Counted from the first letter of the stretch, positions 22,993-33,197 are shown. The stretch is DNA of 57,830 nucleotides from Sulfoacidibacillus thermotolerans (GCF_003144315.1 NZ_MPDK01000016.1:1-57830); one strand, 5' to 3'. The notes: generated from the letters alone by a model not told the origin. Translations and numbers: made by a program.

Positions 22993-25900
22993 AGATTGAA
23001 CGTTTAGAGGTTCCTGCCTTACTACATTTCGCCCCCTTTCACCTAGATTTTAAACGAGGCAAACAATCTTTGCATGTCATTTATGGTCCCAATGAAGCAG
23101 GGAAGAGCACTCTGTTAAAAGTGTTGCTTGATTTGCTTTTTGGGGGTGAAGTAGAAGAAGATTTTAAAGCATCCTATGGAGGTAGAGAAACGGCGTTACG
23201 GGGTGTACTGTGCGGTGAAGGACAAACTGAACTTGTGATTCTTCGTAAGATCTATCGCAAGCAGTTGCGCTTATTCGATACGGATAGGCATTCGGCAGCT
23301 CAGGTGCAAAGAGTATTAGATCAGTGGTTAGGGCAAATGGATCGCGAGCGATTTCAACTGTTTTTTGGATTTAATCATGAGCGTTTGCGCCAAGGTGGAG
23401 AAAGTTTGTTGCGTGCGGATGGGCAGGCAGAAATCTCGCTGTTTGAAGCAGCGAGTGGACTTACTTCACTTCAGTCGATCCTTCAGCAATTAGGTGAACA
23501 AACAAAGGAACTTTTCGATCCCTCGTGGCGTAAAAATTCTAAGAAAAAGTTAAATCAGGCCTGGCAGAATTATAAGGAACAGAAAGAAGCAGTGCGAAAA
23601 ACTTCATTGCGTGCGGACCATTGGCAGGAAATGAATCGCGAAATTTTGCGACTCGAACAGGAAATTCGCTTAATGCGTACAGGTGTGGAGGAGAAACGTG
23701 CGCAGGTAGCAAGATTGCAGCGTGTATTACGCGTACGCGGCGTGCTGCTCAATTTACGGGAAACCCAAAAGGCGGTACAAGCGCTTGGCACTGTGACAGA
23801 ATTTGCGAAAGAAGCGGATCATCGCATTGAAGGTATTGTGCATGTGATTGAAGAGAGTACAAAACAGTTACAATCCTATCACTTGCGTCTTGAGCAGGAA
23901 CGAGATGAGTATAAGAGTGTGCATGTTAACAGGGCCTTGCTACAATGGGAGGATGCCATTGAAGGGTTACAGGCAGAGCTTTCTCGTTATGCTGAAGCAT
24001 TGCGAGAAGTGCCAAACCTACATTCTACAATCAAACAAATGCAGAGTGTTCGAGCACAACTTGCACAGGAACTTGCACCGGATCACGGGCTAGAAGAAGT
24101 TGTTACGTGGCGCATCGCCGTAGTCGATCGTGAACGCATCAAACAGTTGGCAGATGATTGGCAGGAAATAGATCATAAGTTGCAGCGGTGTTTAGAGGAC
24201 TTGCAAGAGATTGAGAGTGAACACCAAGAAATCCAACTTGAGATGTCACAATTAGGAGGGAAACGAGACATCTCTATCTTGCGTACAATTTTAGAGGAAG
24301 TGCTTGGGCATGGGGAACTAGAAGAACATCTTCATGAAATGCAAGGTCAAATTGAGAAGAGTATACAGTCTCTTACCAAGAAACTGCGTCAGCAGCAGAT
24401 TTGGCAAGGCGGTATGGAGAGACTGCACGATCTCTCCCTGCCTTTAAATGAAACGAGAGAAGTGTATCTTGTCAAATGGGATCGAATGGAACAGGAAATT
24501 GAGCAACGGGTGCGTGATGAACTCGCTGTTCAAAAGCGGTTAGCAGATCTCAACGCAGAACTTACTGCGTTTGATTTAGCAGGGCATATACCAGATGAAT
24601 CGGAACTATACGCAGTGCGTGAACGGCGAAATCAAGGTTGGAGATTGATAAAAAAGGTGTGGCTAGAATCATTTGAAGACGTGATGGCCATTGCGGATTT
24701 TGCTGGCACTACATCTTTAGCTCAGGCCTTTGAAGCGGCGATGATGCGAGCGGATGAGACAGTCGATGTCTTGTGGCGTGAAGTGAAGCGCGTGGCGAGT
24801 CGAGCAGAACTGGTGTCGCAAAAAGTCAAACAAGAGCAGTTACTGGATGATTTGCAAAAAAATCGGAGGGTACTGGAAGAAGGCTTGGAAGATCTAAAAG
24901 TACAGTGGGAAAAAGAGTGGGAAGCATCGGGCATTAAACCAAAATCCCCACGCGAGATGAAAGAGTGGATCTCAGATCATTACAATGAATGGCTAAAAGA
25001 ACTGCGCATGATTCAGTCTTTGCAAGCCGATCAGTTGGCGATTGAGCAACAATTACAAACTGATCAGAATCATTTGCGAAAGGCCATATCAGCGATGGAC
25101 GACAGTTTAGAAGGAAAACTTCTTTCTCGTAAAGAAGCAATGGCTATTGCACGACAGATCGTGGAGACAGCGCAAGGGCAAAATCACAAATGGGATCAAC
25201 TAAGTGAACAACAATTGAAACTTGCAAAAAATCATTCGAAGGTGCAGCAACAGCAAGTCATATGGTTGCAAAAGCAAAAGCAAGGAGAAAGTGAATATGA
25301 GCAACTGCGTGTGCATTATCCCTTTTTACCCATGCAAGTATCTCGATCTTCCGCACTGCTTGAGCGATTAGGGAACTTTTTTTCATTGAGCAGTGAGTTG
25401 AAAAAGAAGCAAGAGGATCTTACACGAATTGAAGAGATATGCGCAGATTTTGAGCGAACAGCAAGTTACGTTGCAAAAGGCATTCAAGAAGAAGTACCAG
25501 ACGACATTCATTGGGGATCATGGGTTCGATTGATGGGTGAACGTTTGAAAGAAGCGCGCAATCAAGCAGCGCGCAGTGAAGAGATCTATCGGCGTTTGCA
25601 GCATTTAGAATCCGTTATTGCCAGTGCTAAGCAAGATCTTCAGACACAAAAAGAGCAACTCGCAAGAGAACTGGGGAAATATGCGTGCAAAAATTTGGGA
25701 GAACTACTTTCTCTAATTGATAAATGGAGAGAAAGTCAGGAACTTTCTGCTAAACAAGAGGCGCTACTTCAACAGCTTTACGTGAGTGGAGACGGTATGA
25801 CAAAAGAAGCACTCGAGGAAGAAATGGTACTTGCACCAGCCTATGACCTTATTCAACCGCGGATTGATACACTTGAGTCAGAGATCGCGCGACAGGATGA

Positions 25901-26528
25901 TGAGATTCAGTTAAAAGCAGAGTTACTTGGCAAGAAGCGACGGGATTTTGCGCAGATGGACGGGACTCGTTCAGATGCGGCACTGCATGCGCAAACAGCA
26001 GAGTTTTATTTGACTGAGGTAGATCGCTATTGGAATGAGTATCTGCGTGCGGAACTTGCGAGGCGTTTCTTACAGCATGCGATGGGTCAATTTAGAGAGC
26101 AAAATGAATCGGGGATACTCCAGCGAGCCAGTGAATTTTTTAGCCGTTTGACGTTAGGAAAATATGCAGAGTTACAAGTGGAATACGAGCAGGAGATCCC
26201 TTATCTTCTTGCTATTGCAAAAGATGGTGCTCGGCGCAAGATAGGCCAGATGAGCGATGGAACGAGAGACCAACTGTTTCTTGCCCTGCGCCTAGCCTTT
26301 GTATGGAAACATCTTACTCACGTACAGCCCATGCCATTGATCATGGATGATATACTCGTTCATTTTGATGATGAGCGAACAGCGGCAACACTCGAATTAC
26401 TAGCGGAATTTGCAGAGAAGACACAGATTTTGTATTTTACACATCAGCAATCGATTGTTCAGATGATCCCAACATTGCGTCACGCAGATGTCGTTGCCAT
26501 TCACTCACTTGTGCCACATCTAGTGTAA
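22989..26528 (+). CDS. yhaN: SbcC/Rad50-like ATPase (YhaN family)
   Basis: 1179 residues. Walker A is YGPNEAGKST near residue 33. A very long coiled coil fills about residues 170-1030. MSDGTRDQLFLALRLA is the ABC signature region and LIMDDILVHFDDER is Walker B. IHSLVPHLV is the C-terminus. No zinc-hook CxxC is evident at the middle of the coil, in line with the YhaN group rather than SbcC proper. The GTG start overlaps yhaO as GTGA with AGGAGA just before. Together the two proteins should form an ATP-gated nuclease acting on DNA ends or hairpins. Confidence 0.92.
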   Translation: MKIERLEVPALLHFAPFHLDFKRGKQSLHVIYGPNEAGKSTLLKVLLDLLFGGEVEEDFKASYGGRETALRGVLCGEGQTELVILRKIYRKQLRLFDTDRHSAAQVQRVLDQWLGQMDRERFQLFFGFNHERLRQGGESLLRADGQAEISLFEAASGLTSLQSILQQLGEQTKELFDPSWRKNSKKKLNQAWQNYKEQKEAVRKTSLRADHWQEMNREILRLEQEIRLMRTGVEEKRAQVARLQRVLRVRGVLLNLRETQKAVQALGTVTEFAKEADHRIEGIVHVIEESTKQLQSYHLRLEQERDEYKSVHVNRALLQWEDAIEGLQAELSRYAEALREVPNLHSTIKQMQSVRAQLAQELAPDHGLEEVVTWRIAVVDRERIKQLADDWQEIDHKLQRCLEDLQEIESEHQEIQLEMSQLGGKRDISILRTILEEVLGHGELEEHLHEMQGQIEKSIQSLTKKLRQQQIWQGGMERLHDLSLPLNETREVYLVKWDRMEQEIEQRVRDELAVQKRLADLNAELTAFDLAGHIPDESELYAVRERRNQGWRLIKKVWLESFEDVMAIADFAGTTSLAQAFEAAMMRADETVDVLWREVKRVASRAELVSQKVKQEQLLDDLQKNRRVLEEGLEDLKVQWEKEWEASGIKPKSPREMKEWISDHYNEWLKELRMIQSLQADQLAIEQQLQTDQNHLRKAISAMDDSLEGKLLSRKEAMAIARQIVETAQGQNHKWDQLSEQQLKLAKNHSKVQQQQVIWLQKQKQGESEYEQLRVHYPFLPMQVSRSSALLERLGNFFSLSSELKKKQEDLTRIEEICADFERTASYVAKGIQEEVPDDIHWGSWVRLMGERLKEARNQAARSEEIYRRLQHLESVIASAKQDLQTQKEQLARELGKYACKNLGELLSLIDKWRESQELSAKQEALLQQLYVSGDGMTKEALEEEMVLAPAYDLIQPRIDTLESEIARQDDEIQLKAELLGKKRRDFAQMDGTRSDAALHAQTAEFYLTEVDRYWNEYLRAELARRFLQHAMGQFREQNESGILQRASEFFSRLTLGKYAELQVEYEQEIPYLLAIAKDGARRKIGQMSDGTRDQLFLALRLAFVWKHLTHVQPMPLIMDDILVHFDDERTAATLELLAEFAEKTQILYFTHQQSIVQMIPTLRHADVVAIHSLVPHLV

Positions 26529-26567
26529 GTGAAAAGGGCTCGTTTTTGTGAATCATGAACGGCTGAT

Positions 26568-27563
26568 TTAGTGAACGAGATCAAAAGCGATTGGAGTTTC
26601 CATAATCTCCTTTATTCTTGCGATATCATCCGATTGGCCTAATGCCCACATCAACTTGGGGACGATGGCTTCGGTGTTCATATCGTAGGAAAGAATAATT
26701 TTAGGGTTTTGTGCGACTCTACGCCCTACTTCGTATAAGCTAAGATCCTCTCCCTCTTGAAGACATTGTGTCGTGATGACAATGGCGACACCTGCATCTG
26801 CTAAAGCTTCGATTTGTGGCAGGAGATTGCGCTTTAGCGAGGGGACACCGCCATTGCCAAAACTCTCGATGATGATGCCACGATAGAGGGGCTTTAGATG
26901 CTCGAAGAGTTCGGGCTTTGTTCCTGGGTATAACTTCAGCAAAAAAATATCTGGGTTCAATGCAGTGTTGAATCTCGGTTTCTGATCTTCGTGTTTTATC
27001 GGTACCCATTGATATTCAAAGGTCGTACCATTCCAATGGGCGACGGGAGGATAATTAATGCTTTCAAAAGCGTCATAGCTCTTTGTTCGCATTTTCACGG
27101 CGCGTGTTCCGGCAATCACATGTCCATTGAAAACGACATAGACTCCGCCTAAATCTTCACAAGCTAGACGTAGCGCATCAAGTAAATTTTTGCGCGCATC
27201 CGTTTTATATTCTTGAATAGGGACTTGTGAACCTGTAAGTACAATGGGCTTTCCTACTCCTTGCAGCATGTAGGAAAGTGCTGCTGCTGTAAAAGCCATC
27301 GTATCGGTGCCGTGGGTAATGACAAAGCCATCAAATTCGCTGTAATTGTCTGCAATGCATTCTGCGATCTGCTGCCAATGTTCTGGTTGCATATTGGTGC
27401 TGTCCAGACTTAACAACTGTAAGAATTGAACTGTAAAATCCGCATTTTGTTCACCTGCGATGTACATAGCAAGTTGCTCAGGTGAAAGACGTGGGACTAA
27501 TCCCTGGGGTCCTTTCACAGAAGCAATGGTTCCGCCAGTGGCGATGAGGAGAATGCGCTTCAT
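26568..27563 (-). CDS. ansA: L-asparaginase, type I
   Basis: A 331-residue cytoplasmic amidohydrolase that turns L-asparagine into aspartate and ammonia. ATGGTIAS (about 8-15) carries the nucleophile Thr, and THGTDTMAFTA (about 84-94) holds the second Thr-Asp pair with its Lys further on (KNLLDALR). No signal peptide is present, as for type I. ESFGNGGVPS and ITTQCLQEG belong to the C-terminal domain. The ATG is at 27563. It is monocistronic and convergent with yhaN. Confidence 0.93.
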   Translation of the reverse strand: MKRILLIATGGTIASVKGPQGLVPRLSPEQLAMYIAGEQNADFTVQFLQLLSLDSTNMQPEHWQQIAECIADNYSEFDGFVITHGTDTMAFTAAALSYMLQGVGKPIVLTGSQVPIQEYKTDARKNLLDALRLACEDLGGVYVVFNGHVIAGTRAVKMRTKSYDAFESINYPPVAHWNGTTFEYQWVPIKHEDQKPRFNTALNPDIFLLKLYPGTKPELFEHLKPLYRGIIIESFGNGGVPSLKRNLLPQIEALADAGVAIVITTQCLQEGEDLSLYEVGRRVAQNPKIILSYDMNTEAIVPKLMWALGQSDDIARIKEIMETPIAFDLVH

Positions 27564-27835
27564 TTTTCATTGCCTCCCGCTCATTAGGTCATGCATTTGT
27601 CCTTCTTTATTGTACTATATTTGCTCATTAAAACAGATGGAACCTGAAGTTTAGGGGTCAAGTCTTCATCTGTGTGGTAAAATGCCCAGTTATTTTCGGC
27701 ATCTTTTTTGTATGCAGACAGGGATGCTACGAACAAAAATCGCTAGGATGTCGTCGAATTAAATAGAGAGGCCGAATAGGTAATGGCCTTTGTCGCTTCC
27801 GCGTGGACAACTACCCAAGAAAGGGAGGATCGAAG

Positions 27836-27925
27836 ATGAAGGATGAAGACGCGTATCGCTTTATGCATCGAATGTTTTTTCTCCTGAGTGTACTCCTCGC
27901 CGTTTTTGCGGTAGGCAAAGCTTGA
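27836..27925 (+). CDS. 29-residue membrane miniprotein
   Basis: The ORF begins MKDEDAYRFMHRMFF and continues into a hydrophobic helix (LLSVLLAVFAV) ending GKA. GGGAGG (27823-27828) stands 7 bases before the ATG, a strong site. The acidic N-terminus and single helix suggest a small membrane-bound regulator or structural peptide. The surrounding gap 27564-28089 has no other gene. A hairpin AGGCC/GGCCT near 27769-27789 lies upstream. No family is recognised. Coding status rests on the ribosome site and the helix only. Confidence 0.55.
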   Translation: MKDEDAYRFMHRMFFLLSVLLAVFAVGKA

Positions 27926-28089
27926 TGAATGCGAGAAAGCGATTCACGGGCATGATTTTTATGTGACGGGTGGTACGCCCCCGTCACTTTTGATTATTCC
28001 ACTTATAGGGCGGGTTTCCTTGCGTGATCGGGAGGAGTCTGATACGTTAGCTTGGAATGGAACGATACTTTTTACTCGAGGTGAAGTTC

Positions 28090-28851
28090 ATGCAAGTGAT
28101 GGATCTAGATCAGATTGCGAAAACGCGTGAGCAATTGCTCCGGCATCCCGTGTATGAATCGATAGACAGTTTGCCAAAATTGCAGATCTACATGCAATCC
28201 CATGTATTTGCAGTATGGGACTTTATGAGTTTGCTTAAGCGACTACAACAAGATGTTACGTGTGTAAAAGTTCCTTGGACGCCCTCAGGGAATGCAAAAT
28301 ATGCGCGCTTCATTAATGAAATTGTGCTTGGAGAAGAATCTGATGAAGATGGACTCGGAGCATATGCGAGCCATTTTGAATTGTATGTGAGTGCGATGAA
28401 AGAGTGCGGGGCTCAGACACAAGGAATATTCAATTTTATAGAGGATGTACGTCGGGGAGTTGACCCCTTGGAATCGCTAAAACAAAATGGCGTTCCGGAA
28501 TTTGTACATCATTTTGTCGCGCATACGCTAGATGTTGCTCGTAATGGGCAGACGCATGAAGTGTGTGCGGCCTTTTTTTATGGACGAGAAGACATTATTC
28601 CTGGAATGTTTCAGAAGATTGTGGATGAACTCAGCGGGAGTTTGCAAATTTCGCGGTTCATGTATTATTTAAATCGCCATATTGAGGTAGATAGTGACCA
28701 ACATGGGCCCCTAGCTCAGCAGTTGTTAGCTGATTTGTGCGCGGGGGATGCAAAGAAGTTACAAGAAGCGCACCAGGCAGCACAACAAGCACTTGCAGCG
28801 AGAATGGCACTGTGGGATGGGGTTTTGGAAAGCATGTCAGTGACTAGGTGA
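28090..28851 (+). CDS. DUF3050 haem-oxygenase-like protein
   Basis: 253 residues from ATG 28090, which has GAGGTGA 6 bases upstream. LPKLQIYMQSHVFAVWDFMS is the DUF3050 signature. The all-helical composition fits the haem-oxygenase-like fold. Possible metal ligands are EIVLGEESDE (acidic pair) and RHIEVDSDQHGP (His, Asp, His), the layout of haem-oxygenase-like diiron enzymes. That role is inferred, not shown for this family. A flavin reductase gene follows 82 bases later and could supply electrons. Confidence 0.75.
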   Translation: MQVMDLDQIAKTREQLLRHPVYESIDSLPKLQIYMQSHVFAVWDFMSLLKRLQQDVTCVKVPWTPSGNAKYARFINEIVLGEESDEDGLGAYASHFELYVSAMKECGAQTQGIFNFIEDVRRGVDPLESLKQNGVPEFVHHFVAHTLDVARNGQTHEVCAAFFYGREDIIPGMFQKIVDELSGSLQISRFMYYLNRHIEVDSDQHGPLAQQLLADLCAGDAKKLQEAHQAAQQALAARMALWDGVLESMSVTR

Positions 28852-28933
28852 AATTTCCTGTTGGATTCGCTATGATAAGGATGCCGGGAATGTGGCGGCA
28901 CAGTTCGAAGATGTGAGGGAGGTTGTAAGCGAA

Positions 28934-29410
28934 ATGGATGAACAAGCGAAAAAAACTGCATTGCGTGGAATTACGTATGGGTTGTATGTAATTGGAACAA
29001 AAGTGGGAGACGATGTGAATGCCTTTACAGGCAATTGGGTGACTCAGGCGTCTTTTAGTCCGCCACTTGTAGCGATTGGCGTTAAGAGAGACACCACTTC
29101 CTGTGATGGGATTCGTGAAAGCGGTGTTTTCTCAGTGAATGTGTTAGAGACGGGGCAAAAAGATTTAGCATTTTCGTTTTTTAAACCCGTGTCGCGCGTA
29201 GGCAATAAATTTGGGGATGTAGAATTTTATACCGCAACGACAGGTAGCCCGATTTTGAAAGCAGCTCTTTCTTGGTTTGAGTGTAAGGTCGTTGATGTGA
29301 TCGATCGAGGAGATCACGTGCTTTATGTGGGAGAAGTAGTCGATGCAGGTGTACATAGATCAGGCGATCCGCTGACATTAAAGGAAACGGGGCTTTTTTA
29401 CGGAGGATAA
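28934..29410 (+). CDS. Flavin reductase-like FMN-binding protein
   Basis: A split-barrel flavoprotein of 158 residues. GNWVTQASFSPPLVAIGVKR is the FMN phosphate-binding signature of the flavin reductase-like domain, and SGVFSVNVL and VLYVGEVVDAG complete the barrel. Such proteins reduce flavin with NAD(P)H or oxidise small donors, and often serve a partner oxygenase. ATG 28934 is chosen because GAGGGAGG lies at about 28915-28922; a GTG at 28892 is in frame. Co-transcription with the DUF3050 gene is likely. Confidence 0.85.
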   Translation: MDEQAKKTALRGITYGLYVIGTKVGDDVNAFTGNWVTQASFSPPLVAIGVKRDTTSCDGIRESGVFSVNVLETGQKDLAFSFFKPVSRVGNKFGDVEFYTATTGSPILKAALSWFECKVVDVIDRGDHVLYVGEVVDAGVHRSGDPLTLKETGLFYGG

Positions 29411-29470
29411 TCGCCGAAGATACAAAAGAATCAGGTTGTGCATTGAATTGAACGGAATGGGGGTGGGAAC

Positions 29471-30706
29471 TTGGAAGACTTCCTTTTGCAACTAGAGAAA
29501 TATGCCAAGGTTACGATTCAAGTGGGTCTGAATTTGCAAAAAGGGCAAACCCTGTTCGTTACAGCGCCGCTTGAAGCAGTCGATTACGTGCGCACAGTTG
29601 CTCGTGAGGCATATGCGGCAGGAGCGAAACACGTGTATGTGGAATGGGGCGACGAACAGTTGGATCTCATCAAATACCAGCAAGCCCCAGAGGAGGCGTT
29701 TGCAGAGTTTCCAAAGTGGAGAGTTTTGCAAGCGGAGCAATTGGTCGAGGAAAATGCAGCATTTTTAACAGTCTATGCGGCAGACCCAGATCTTTTACAT
29801 GCAGTGGATCCAGCGCGTGTGGCGATGGCACAAAAAACGCGTTTGACGGCACTCGCTAAAATGCGCGAAGCGATCCAAAATATGCGTGTGAGTTGGTTGA
29901 TCGTCTCGATTCCAACGAGTGCGTGGGCTGCTAAGGTATTCCAAGGCTTGCCGCAAGAGCAACAAATTTCTGCACTATGGGACGCCATCTTTAAAACTAC
30001 GCGGATTTACTTAGAAGATCCAGTAGGTGCATGGCAAGAACATATTACAAAATTGCAGCAGCGGGCGGCGTATTTAAATGCCCATCAATTTAAAAAACTG
30101 CGCTATCAGGCACCGGGAACGGATCTGACCATTGAATTGCCAGAGGGGCATATCTGGATTAGCGCAGAGTCTACCAATGAACAAGGAACGTTATTTGTCC
30201 CCAATATGCCGACTGAGGAAGTATTTACACTCCCTAAGCGAGAGGGTGTAAATGGGGTTGTGCATAGTACGATGCCACTTCATTACAATGGGGTATTAAT
30301 TGAGAATCTAGTGTTGACGTTTGAGCGAGGAAGAATTGTCGATTTCTCGGCTGAACAAGGTTATGAGGCGCTAAAGGGACTCATTGAAACGGATGAGGGA
30401 TCGCATTATTTGGGAGAAGTTGCATTGGTCCCCTATGATTCGCCGATCTCTAATCTTCACACACTGTTTTACAATACGTTATTCGATGAAAATGCCTCCT
30501 GTCATCTTGCGATTGGTTCGGCTTATCCAGTATGTCTACAGGGTGGGACAAAGATGGACAAAGCTGAATTAGAGCGTCACGGGGTCAATCAAAGTGTAGA
30601 GCATGTTGACTTTATGATCGGGTCAAAAGAGCTGAATATTGATGGACAAACGCCTGATGGGGAATGGATCGCTGTCTTTCGAAATGGCAACTGGGTCGAG
30701 GCGTAG
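29471..30706 (+). CDS. M29-family metallo-aminopeptidase (AmpS/PepS-like)
   Basis: 411 residues. FLLQLEKYAKVTIQVGLNLQ is the start of the M29 fold. The metal-binding region includes STNEQGTLFVPNMPTEEVFT, GSHYLGEVALVPYDS, HLAIGSAYP and VDFMIGS, with the Glu, His and Asp ligands of the family. It removes N-terminal residues from peptides in the cytoplasm. The start is TTG 29471 behind GGGGGTGGG. The next gene is an oligoendopeptidase 30 bases on, so the pair forms a peptide-degradation unit. Confidence 0.92.
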   Translation: MEDFLLQLEKYAKVTIQVGLNLQKGQTLFVTAPLEAVDYVRTVAREAYAAGAKHVYVEWGDEQLDLIKYQQAPEEAFAEFPKWRVLQAEQLVEENAAFLTVYAADPDLLHAVDPARVAMAQKTRLTALAKMREAIQNMRVSWLIVSIPTSAWAAKVFQGLPQEQQISALWDAIFKTTRIYLEDPVGAWQEHITKLQQRAAYLNAHQFKKLRYQAPGTDLTIELPEGHIWISAESTNEQGTLFVPNMPTEEVFTLPKREGVNGVVHSTMPLHYNGVLIENLVLTFERGRIVDFSAEQGYEALKGLIETDEGSHYLGEVALVPYDSPISNLHTLFYNTLFDENASCHLAIGSAYPVCLQGGTKMDKAELERHGVNQSVEHVDFMIGSKELNIDGQTPDGEWIAVFRNGNWVEA

Positions 30707-30736
30707 TGCGTAAGATCAAGAGAAGGGGGCAGGCGC

Positions 30737-32545
30737 ATGGGGGCATTGCGTGAGCGAGATCAAATTGAGTTGCAGTACAAGTGGTCTACGGAAGCGCTGT
30801 TTGCGACAAATGAAGCGTGGGAGGAAGAGTTCCAAGCAGTGCGCAAACAGGTTGAGGACGATCCGTTTGCGTCGCTTCGCGGGCATCTGGGCGATGGAGC
30901 AGGCGTGCTGTTACGCTATTTTGAAGTGAGCAAAGTGCTCGGTGAACGCCTCGGAAAGTTGCAGATTTATGCGCACATCTTAGCGGATCAGGATACACGA
31001 CAGTCTTTGTACCAGGCCATGCAAAGTAAAGTGCAGATGCTCAGTGCCGAATTTGCGCAAAAGGATAGCTTCTTTGAGCCCGAATTGTTAGCTTTGCCTC
31101 AGGAACAATTGGATCGTTATGTGCAGAGCGAAGAATTAAATGCGTATCGGCACTTACTCGACAATCTTATTCGCAATAAACCTCATGTCTTATCTGACGA
31201 GACGGAAGCAGCACTTGCTTCTTTACACGATGTTCTTGGAACGGCTGGGCAGGTGTTTAGTCAACTCACAAATGCAGATTTCCAGCATGGCGCGTTTACC
31301 GTAGATGGAACTGAGTACGTAGTGACAGAGGGACGTCTAGGACTGTTGCTGCGAAATTCCAATCGGATGGTGCGGCAACTTGCTTATGAACATGTATATG
31401 ACACCTATTTGCATCATAAAAACGCAATTGGTGCATTGTATGCAAACAGTGTCAAGGCAGACGTGCGTCTTGCGCGCGTGCGCAATTTCGCAACAGCGCG
31501 TCAGATGGCGTTATTTGCGAATCACATCCCGGAAGCTGTGTATGACGCTTTGATCAAAGGGGTGCGCGAAAACATCTCGTACCAACATCGTTATGTCGAA
31601 TTGCGACGTCGCATTCTTGCGCTTGATCACGTGCGCTTGTACGACAAATACGTTCCGCTTGCACAAGCGAACTTGGATGACTATTCGTTTGAAAAAGGGT
31701 TTTCACTCGTACAAGAAGGGTTACGTGCGCTTGGTGACGAGTATCAAGAGATCTTGAAAAAAGCGATTGATGAGCGCTGGATTGACGTGTTTGAGACGCC
31801 AGGAAAACGCAGTGGTGCTTATTCTACGGGGTTTTATGCAACACGCCCTTATGTACTTCTCAATTATCAGGGGAATTACGACAGCGTATCAACATTAGCG
31901 CATGAGTTAGGGCATAGTGTACACACGTATCTTGCGGGGAAAACACAACTTCCTCATTACTCCCACTACTCGATTTTTCTTGCTGAAATTGCGAGTACAG
32001 TCAATGAGACGTTACTCGTCAATCACTTGTTAGACATCACGGAGGATCCGCTTGCTCGTGCGACACTGATCAATCAGCAATTGGATAATCTCGGATCCAC
32101 AATCTACCGGCAAACGATGTTTGCCGAATTTGAGTTAGATGCACATCGAGCAGTTGAGGAGGGTCATGCGTTAACTCATGATTCTCTTTCGGAAATGTAT
32201 TCGCGTTTAAACACGTTTTATCACGGACCCGCCTATGCAGAAGACGAGCGTTCGACGGCAGAGTGGTCGCGCATTCCACACTTTTATCGCGCGTATTATG
32301 TTTATCAGTATGCGACAGGGATGAGCGCAGCCCTGGTGTTTGCAGATCGCATTCGCAAAGAGGGTTCATCAGCGGCAGAAAAATACCTCGGATTTTTGCG
32401 CAGTGGGTCAAAAGATTATCCTCTCGCTGTGTTACAGGAAGCTGGTCTAGATATGACAGATCCAAGTGTTATTACACAGGCTTTGTCGATCTATGGTCAA
32501 CTTGTCGATGAACTTGAACAACTACTCACGGCGGTCAATCCGTAG
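30737..32545 (+). CDS. pepF: Oligoendopeptidase F (M3B metallopeptidase)
   Basis: 602 residues. The zinc site LAHELGHSVHTY (HExxH, near residue 390) and the downstream Glu in LAEIASTVNE form the M3 active site. The N-terminal helical lid and PSVITQALSIYGQ at the C-terminus fit PepF of ~600 residues. It cuts cytoplasmic oligopeptides of about 7-17 residues. ATG 30737 follows AGAAGGGGG. Its last 11 bases overlap the convergent regulator gene. Confidence 0.93.
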   Translation: MGALRERDQIELQYKWSTEALFATNEAWEEEFQAVRKQVEDDPFASLRGHLGDGAGVLLRYFEVSKVLGERLGKLQIYAHILADQDTRQSLYQAMQSKVQMLSAEFAQKDSFFEPELLALPQEQLDRYVQSEELNAYRHLLDNLIRNKPHVLSDETEAALASLHDVLGTAGQVFSQLTNADFQHGAFTVDGTEYVVTEGRLGLLLRNSNRMVRQLAYEHVYDTYLHHKNAIGALYANSVKADVRLARVRNFATARQMALFANHIPEAVYDALIKGVRENISYQHRYVELRRRILALDHVRLYDKYVPLAQANLDDYSFEKGFSLVQEGLRALGDEYQEILKKAIDERWIDVFETPGKRSGAYSTGFYATRPYVLLNYQGNYDSVSTLAHELGHSVHTYLAGKTQLPHYSHYSIFLAEIASTVNETLLVNHLLDITEDPLARATLINQQLDNLGSTIYRQTMFAEFELDAHRAVEEGHALTHDSLSEMYSRLNTFYHGPAYAEDERSTAEWSRIPHFYRAYYVYQYATGMSAALVFADRIRKEGSSAAEKYLGFLRSGSKDYPLAVLQEAGLDMTDPSVITQALSIYGQLVDELEQLLTAVNP

Positions 32546-33065
32546 AATGGTTTGCATCTATGGGGAAACCATCTTGTGAGGGTGCGGGTTCATTGGCTTT
32601 TTGGATAAATTCATTCATGAGTTGCACGAGTTGTGCTGTCGAATGGCGATTTGCATATAGGTTGTGAGCAAAAGTGAGATATGCCTCTGCGTCTTCGTGA
32701 AGCATAAAAGCGAGTGTTTCCGGGCGCAATGTCCGAGTCCAGTGGAAAATTTGCTCGTCGCTTGGCAGTGGAGAATGCGAAGTGGATTCGCTACTGCCAG
32801 GCGATGTTTCTGAAGGATAAGAAAAGCGGCTACTAGGTACGTCAGATGTGCTCTCACGGTCCATAAAGTAATACATTGAGACATGAAAAGCTTCAGAAAG
32901 ATCGTATACTAAATCTACTGAGGGGCTTTTTCGATTTCCCTTTTCTAACGCGGACAGATGGCTGATGGATAGCCCTGATCGGCGCGATAATTCTTCCAGT
33001 GACCATCCATGCGCCTTGCGCAATTCGCGAATCTTCGCTCCACTAAATCGTGTTACTCGATTCAT
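32535..33065 (-). CDS. XRE-family transcriptional regulator
   Basis: 176 residues. The HTH covers about residues 9-65 (IRELRKAHGWSLEELSRRSG, LSISHLSALEKGNRKSPS). A Ser-rich linker (about 72-100) leads to a helical C-terminal part without a recognised ligand fold. It probably represses nearby genes or itself; no operator is evident. It is transcribed against pepF and shares 11 bases with its end. Confidence 0.85.
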   Translation of the reverse strand: MNRVTRFSGAKIRELRKAHGWSLEELSRRSGLSISHLSALEKGNRKSPSVDLVYDLSEAFHVSMYYFMDRESTSDVPSSRFSYPSETSPGSSESTSHSPLPSDEQIFHWTRTLRPETLAFMLHEDAEAYLTFAHNLYANRHSTAQLVQLMNEFIQKANEPAPSQDGFPIDANHSTD

Positions 33066-33170
33066 TGCGGCACCTCATTATGTATATTATTTGCCTTATT
33101 GTACCTTAACTTATACAAATGTGTAAAGAGGGCAAGCGCTTTTAAAGGGAAATAATAGGAGTAAAGAAAA

Positions 33171-33197
33171 ACCTTCGCATGATTGCCATGCGAAGGT
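33171..33197 (-). terminator. Terminator of proS
   Basis: ACCTTCGCATG (33171-33181) pairs perfectly with CATGCGAAGGT (33187-33197). On the minus strand the stem continues into TTTTTC. It lies 43 bases after the proS stop. Confidence 0.9.
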
